Assembly (NCBI GenBank): GCA_002429315.1
Contig: DIZC01000041.1
Span: 1 to 55,591 of the forward strand
Length of the DNA stretch: 55,591 nucleotides
Reading direction: 5' to 3'
Source of the DNA: Alphaproteobacteria bacterium UBA6038
Lineage (GTDB): Bacteria; Pseudomonadota; Alphaproteobacteria; Micropepsales; Micropepsaceae
Numbering within the stretch: the first letter of the stretch is position 1; each line of letters begins with the position of its first letter. Shown piece by piece: positions 52,193-55,591 of this stretch. The position numbers were made by a program, and so were the translations under genes. Below the pieces are notes generated by a model that had not been told where the DNA came from, ran no database searches, and worked only from the letters and a program-made list of their open reading frames with translations.

Positions 52193-53382
52193 GATCTTGC
52201 CTCCTTCGCGCTGGGCGCGCATTGCGCACCACGTCCGGCGTGCCTGGGTTTCCCATCTATCCAGACGTTGAGAATATCGACATTATTCGGGTGGTCGGCG
52301 ACAATAACGAAACTTGCGCGATAGCCCGGCGCAATCCTGCCAAGCTCACGTTCGAGCCCCAGGAACGCGGCCGGTGTCTCGCTCGCCATACGCACCGCTG
52401 TTGCCACATCGGTGCCGAGAAGGTCGACGGTATTGCGCACTGCGGTGATCATATCCAGATGGGCGCCGGCAAGCGTTCCATCCGGGCCAACGCACACGCC
52501 GTTCTCGACATGGATGGTGCGGCCCTGAAGCTGGAATGTTTTATCTGAGTTGCCTACGCTCGGCATCGCGTCTGTCACCAGCATCAACCGCTCGGCGCCT
52601 TTGCAGCGAAGCGCGATGCGCAACAAGGCGGGTGCCACATGCCGCCCATCGACAATGAGGCCGCACCAGCTGTCTTCATCCTCTAACGCCGCGCCAACCA
52701 CACCGGGTTCGCGCGGCGCGATTTGCGACATCGCGTTGAACAGATGGGTGAACCCGCGCAAGCCCTGCGCCAGCGCCTCGCGGGTTTGGGCGTAAGTGGC
52801 GTTCGTATGCCCCGCGCAAACCAGAACACCGGTTTTGTGAAGTCTGTGGATCCATTCTGGCGCGGTTCTTTCGGGTGCCAGTGTCACAACCGTTTTGCCG
52901 CGACGCATTGAAGTCAGAAGCATGAACGCCTCCTCGTCGAGTTCGCGAAATTTGGAGGAATCGTGAATGCCTTTGCGTTCGTGGCTCAGAAACGGCCCTT
53001 CAATATGGATGCCGAGGACCCCTGGTACATTCTCCTCGATAGCAGCTTCCACGGCAGTGATGGCGTCCCGGATGACATGCAGATCGCTGCTGATGATGGT
53101 CGGCAGGAAGCCGGTGGTCCCGAAACGGGCATGCGCCTCCGCGATGGTGCGGATTCCAGCGACGGAAGGCTCTTCTCCGAACAGCACGCCCGCGCCGCCA
53201 TTGACCTGCACGTCGATAAATCCCGGCAGCAGCAAGTTGCCTTCGAGATCGATACGCTCGTCGGCGGCCGCAGCGTCCTTTGCGTCGGCAATGGCCGTAA
53301 TGTGCCGGTCGGCAACGATAACAGCCTTGCTTTCCAGTCCATTCTGGGTGAGCACGCGGCCGTTGACGAACGCTGTCGCCAT
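52189..53382 (-). CDS. nagA: N-acetylglucosamine-6-phosphate deacetylase
   Basis: Removes acetate from GlcNAc-6-P to give glucosamine-6-P in the cytosol. 397 residues in the amidohydrolase superfamily: LLPGFIDVQVNGGAGV at the start of the barrel, metal/substrate residues in GIHIEGPFLSHERKGIH, AGHTNATYAQ, GFTHLFNAMSQ and the catalytic Asp in MLVTDAMP. GRIAPGYRASFVIVAD closes the beta-sandwich domain. Overlaps its upstream neighbour by 1 nt and its downstream neighbour by 4 nt. Confidence 0.95.
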   Translation of the reverse strand: MATAFVNGRVLTQNGLESKAVIVADRHITAIADAKDAAAADERIDLEGNLLLPGFIDVQVNGGAGVLFGEEPSVAGIRTIAEAHARFGTTGFLPTIISSDLHVIRDAITAVEAAIEENVPGVLGIHIEGPFLSHERKGIHDSSKFRELDEEAFMLLTSMRRGKTVVTLAPERTAPEWIHRLHKTGVLVCAGHTNATYAQTREALAQGLRGFTHLFNAMSQIAPREPGVVGAALEDEDSWCGLIVDGRHVAPALLRIALRCKGAERLMLVTDAMPSVGNSDKTFQLQGRTIHVENGVCVGPDGTLAGAHLDMITAVRNTVDLLGTDVATAVRMASETPAAFLGLERELGRIAPGYRASFVIVADHPNNVDILNVWIDGKPRHAGRGAQCAPSAKEARS

Positions 53383-54434
53383 CAGACTGTCTCGGTGATC
53401 TTGTTGAGGTGCGACGGGCGATCCGGATCGAGCCCGCGTGCCAGCGAAAGCGCATTCGCCATCCGATAGAAACTCTGAATCATCAGGATGGGTTGAAGAA
53501 CGGGATCGGCCGAGACCACCGGAAGCATGCAGCCATCCGGATGCGCGAGACCGGCGAGCAGCATCTGTGCGCGGGCGCGCGCGAGCATCTCGACCAGCGC
53601 GGAAATGCCGGGCCGGGTGCCGTCATCCTGCGAAAACACCAGCACAGGAAAGCTGTCTTTCACCAGCGCCATCGGCCCGTGCTGCACTTCGGCAGCGCTG
53701 AAGGCTTCGGCGTGGAGAGCGCAAGTCTCCTTGAATTTCAACGCCGCTTCCTGCGCCGCGCCGAAACCGAGGCCGCGCCCGATCACAAAAAGATCCCGCG
53801 CCGATCGCAATGCCGCAACGGCAGGCGTCCAGTCGAGCGACCAGGCCGCGGCCATCAAGCCGGGCAGCTCCGCGAGCGGCCGTTCCAATGCGGCATCCTG
53901 GCACCACGCCGTGACCAGATGCACGATTGCGGCAGTCGAGGCGAGATACGTCTTCGTTGCGGCGACGCTGTGTTCCGGGCCGGCATGCAGCGGAATCACT
54001 TCGTCCACGAGGGCTGCAAGCGGTGACGCGGCGGCGTTCACCGCTGCAATCGTGAATGCGCCTGCTTTTTTTGCTTCCTCGGTTGCAGACAGGAGATCCG
54101 GACTGCGGCCGGATTGGGAAATCGCCAGGAACAGCACGCCATCGAAATTGGCGCGCGGCGGGTACACGGAGCTCGTCGACAATCCCGCCGAGGAGGTGAT
54201 GGTACCGGTTTTCGTCTCGATCAGGTACTTCGCGAACGTGGCGACGTGGTCGGAGCTGCCGCGGGCCGCTGTCACCACGGCGCGGGGCGGCTTGTTTCGC
54301 AACCGCGCGCCGATGCGCGACAGGAGTGCCTCGTTCGCTTCCAGTTGGTCGGCGACCACGGCGGGCGCTTGCGAAGCTTCCACGAACATTCGCGTGGACT
54401 CCTCGGCGCGCTGCGCATCGTTCTTTGCCGTCAA
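53382..54434 (-). CDS. SIS-domain glucosamine-6-phosphate deaminase (NagB-II type)
   Basis: 350 residues with two SIS domains, as in the isomerase half of GlmS but lacking the glutaminase domain: AARGSSDHVATFAKY, ISQSGRSPDLLSA, SVAATKTYLAS and the C-terminal HLNKITETV matching DQPRNLAKSVTVE. Such proteins (NagB-II, AgaS) turn glucosamine-6-P into fructose-6-P and ammonia. TTG start at 54434 fits GGAG 8 nt upstream and overlaps the regulator stop. Flanked by the GntR regulator and nagA, which supports this catabolic role rather than synthesis. Confidence 0.88.
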   Translation of the reverse strand: MTAKNDAQRAEESTRMFVEASQAPAVVADQLEANEALLSRIGARLRNKPPRAVVTAARGSSDHVATFAKYLIETKTGTITSSAGLSTSSVYPPRANFDGVLFLAISQSGRSPDLLSATEEAKKAGAFTIAAVNAAASPLAALVDEVIPLHAGPEHSVAATKTYLASTAAIVHLVTAWCQDAALERPLAELPGLMAAAWSLDWTPAVAALRSARDLFVIGRGLGFGAAQEAALKFKETCALHAEAFSAAEVQHGPMALVKDSFPVLVFSQDDGTRPGISALVEMLARARAQMLLAGLAHPDGCMLPVVSADPVLQPILMIQSFYRMANALSLARGLDPDRPSHLNKITETV

Positions 54435-55183
54435 GCACGTGTCTCCGTATCGCTGAGCTCGGCCACGAAGTCGTATGTGTCGCCGCGATAATAGGATTGG
54501 GAGAACTCCACCGCCCGCCCGTCGCGCGAAAAGCCCCGCCGCTCGACGAGCAGCCCGGCGTCCTTCTCCCGGGCGCCGAGCAGCTGCGCCTGCTCGGACG
54601 TAAAGAGCACGGCCCTCAGGCGTTGCAGCGCGCGCGCCGGCCGATAGCCTGCCTCCTCGAGCGCCACATAAAGAGAGGAGCCAACCGCCTCGATCGACGG
54701 CAGGCAGAATGCGGGCACCGTGCAGTATTCCAGTGCCATCGGCGCCTCGTCGGCAAACCGAAGGCGGCTGAACCGGTAGACCGGCGTACCGGGGCTGAGG
54801 CCCATGGTCAGCGATTCCTCCGGGGTCACCGTGCCCTCCGATTTGCGCAGCCAGACGCTGCTTGGCGCACGTCCCCGCGCCAGCATGTCTTCGGTAAATG
54901 AGGTGAGCTTCGAAAAGTTCTTCTCCACCCGGCCAAGCACGAAGGTGCCCGACCCCTGCCGGCGCGTTAGCAGCCCTTCGGCCACCAGGCCGTCCAGGGC
55001 CTTGCGAACGGTGATTCGGGAGACCGAGAATTCCTCCGCCAGTTCGCGCTCCGGCGGAAGAGCGTCCTCAGCACGCAGCGCCTTGTTTTCAATGGCTTGG
55101 CGCAGGCCGCGCTGCAGCTGCTGGTACAGCGGCAGGCTGTGGGCCTCGTCGAGGCCGCCGATAAGCTCGCGGAAGGACGCCAA
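54431..55183 (-). CDS. GntR-family (HutC/UTRA) transcriptional regulator of amino-sugar use
   Basis: 250 residues: N-terminal winged HTH (LPLYQQLQRGLRQAIENKAL, FSVSRITVRKALDGLVAEGLLTRRQGSGTFV) and a C-terminal UTRA sensing domain (SSLYVALEEAGYRPARALQRLRAVL, YYRGDTYDFVAEL). Start TTG 55183 was chosen because GGAGG lies 5 nt upstream; a GTG at 55195 is an alternative. First gene of the operon, so it is probably autoregulatory, responding to GlcNAc-6-P or GlcN-6-P as NagR/NagQ-like proteins do. Confidence 0.88.
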   Translation of the reverse strand: MASFRELIGGLDEAHSLPLYQQLQRGLRQAIENKALRAEDALPPERELAEEFSVSRITVRKALDGLVAEGLLTRRQGSGTFVLGRVEKNFSKLTSFTEDMLARGRAPSSVWLRKSEGTVTPEESLTMGLSPGTPVYRFSRLRFADEAPMALEYCTVPAFCLPSIEAVGSSLYVALEEAGYRPARALQRLRAVLFTSEQAQLLGAREKDAGLLVERRGFSRDGRAVEFSQSYYRGDTYDFVAELSDTETRA

Positions 55184-55433
55184 TTCTGCCTCCACCAGTG
55201 CGCATCGCCCCGCAGACCGGGAAAGACCAATTGCATACCACACTTGCAGCGGCTGCCGCAAATTTCTCGGCGAGAGTCACATGAAAGCAGCACATCTGCC
55301 TCTCTTGCCTGATTGGCGCTGTGGAAAATGGCATTGTATTGGACTTGTAATGGTGCTATCAGGCTGGACTCAAGACGTGCAGCCTGGGCGGCCGGGATAG
55401 CTCCCGCCGCTCAAACTTGGGGGAGGCAGAGCA
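55184..55433. promoter_or_regulatory. Divergent promoter region between the GntR operon and the TonB-dependent receptor
   Basis: 250 bp with no gene. A direct repeat TTGTATTGG (55334..55342) and TTGTAATGG (55345..55353), 8 of 9 identical and separated by AC, lies about 150 bp upstream of the regulator start and 80 bp before the receptor start, a reasonable position for an operator. A strong ribosome site GGGGGAGG precedes the receptor ATG. Promoter boxes were not assigned. Confidence 0.4.
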
Positions 55434-55577
55434 ATGTCGCTAAAGGGGGCATTGACCGGAACTGCGAGTTTGGCGGCCATGATGGCCCTCATCGCGCCGG
55501 CTTACGGGCAAGGTTCGCCGGTCGAAGAGATCGTCGTCACCGGCATCCGCGCTTCGGCGCAGCGATCCATTGAAGTC
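55434..55577 (+). CDS. TonB-dependent receptor, N-terminal fragment cut by the contig end
   Basis: 48 residues remain: a signal peptide (LKGALTGTASLAAMMALIAPAYGQ), then VEEIVVTGIRASAQRSIEV, the TonB-box/plug start of outer-membrane TonB-dependent receptors of the Caulobacter/Sphingomonas kind. Divergent from the amino-sugar operon, so it may import chitin oligosaccharides or GlcNAc. The natural sequence ends at 55577; the following bases are adapter. The full gene would be about 2.5-3 kb. Confidence 0.9.
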
Positions 55578-55591
55578 CTGTCTCTTATACA
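55578..55591 (+). other. Nextera/Tn5 mosaic-end adapter remnant
   Basis: The last 14 bases, CTGTCTCTTATACA, are identical to the start of the read-through adapter of Nextera/Tn5 libraries. In the receptor family the residues after RSIEV are not LSLI, which fits a technical join at 55577/55578. This is not genomic sequence. Confidence 0.92.

Overview
The window reads as one high-GC contig from an alphaproteobacterium. The evidence is a canonical mreB-mreC-mreD-mrdA-rodA cluster, a glmU-glmS pair, a giant cyclic beta-1,2-glucan synthase (NdvB/ChvB type), a class II DAHP synthase, and a TonB-dependent receptor with the EEIVVTGIRAS plug start common in Caulobacterales/Sphingomonadales-like bacteria. 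I cannot name a genus. The contig starts inside a tRNA gene. It ends in 14 bases identical to the Nextera/Tn5 mosaic-end adapter, so it is a short-read assembly contig with a technical right end.

Layout. 0-20.3 kb is core chromosome: DUF2189 membrane protein, gph, glmU-glmS (UDP-GlcNAc supply), a divergent sulfotransferase / 2OG-Fe(II) oxygenase pair, an overlapping rpiA-gor unit, DAHP synthase, a two-gene ABC importer with a fused permease and binding protein, then the rod-shape cluster and tRNA-Lys(CTT). 20.3-26.5 kb is a decayed island next to tRNA-Lys: a twice-frameshifted integrase, an HTH gene with two tandem tyrosine recombinases (one broken three times), an IS1595-family remnant and a truncated pilus chaperone. 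26.7-42 kb carries a cyclic-nucleotide-gated K+ channel, a fatty acid desaturase, a frameshifted beta-lactamase-like hydrolase, the 2917-aa ndvB and a convergent pgm.

42-48.7 kb is a second accessory zone. Its centrepiece is a 4228-bp element (44129..48356) with 23-bp terminal inverted repeats and a perfect 8-bp target duplication (AAAAGTTT). It carries an intact IS1595-family transposase plus, as cargo in the same orientation, a specificity subunit and a nuclease-methyltransferase fusion resembling a BcgI-like/type I restriction-modification system. The methyltransferase has lost the region holding SAM motif I. A broken putative PD-(D/E)XK nuclease gene and a GIY-YIG remnant lie on either side.

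48.7-55.6 kb holds a polytopic membrane protein, then a tightly overlapping minus-strand operon for amino-sugar use: GntR regulator, SIS-type glucosamine-6-P deaminase, nagA, a small secreted protein and a tryptophan-halogenase-family flavoprotein. It diverges from a TonB-dependent receptor cut off by the contig end. This is plausibly a GlcNAc/chitin-oligosaccharide uptake and catabolism locus.
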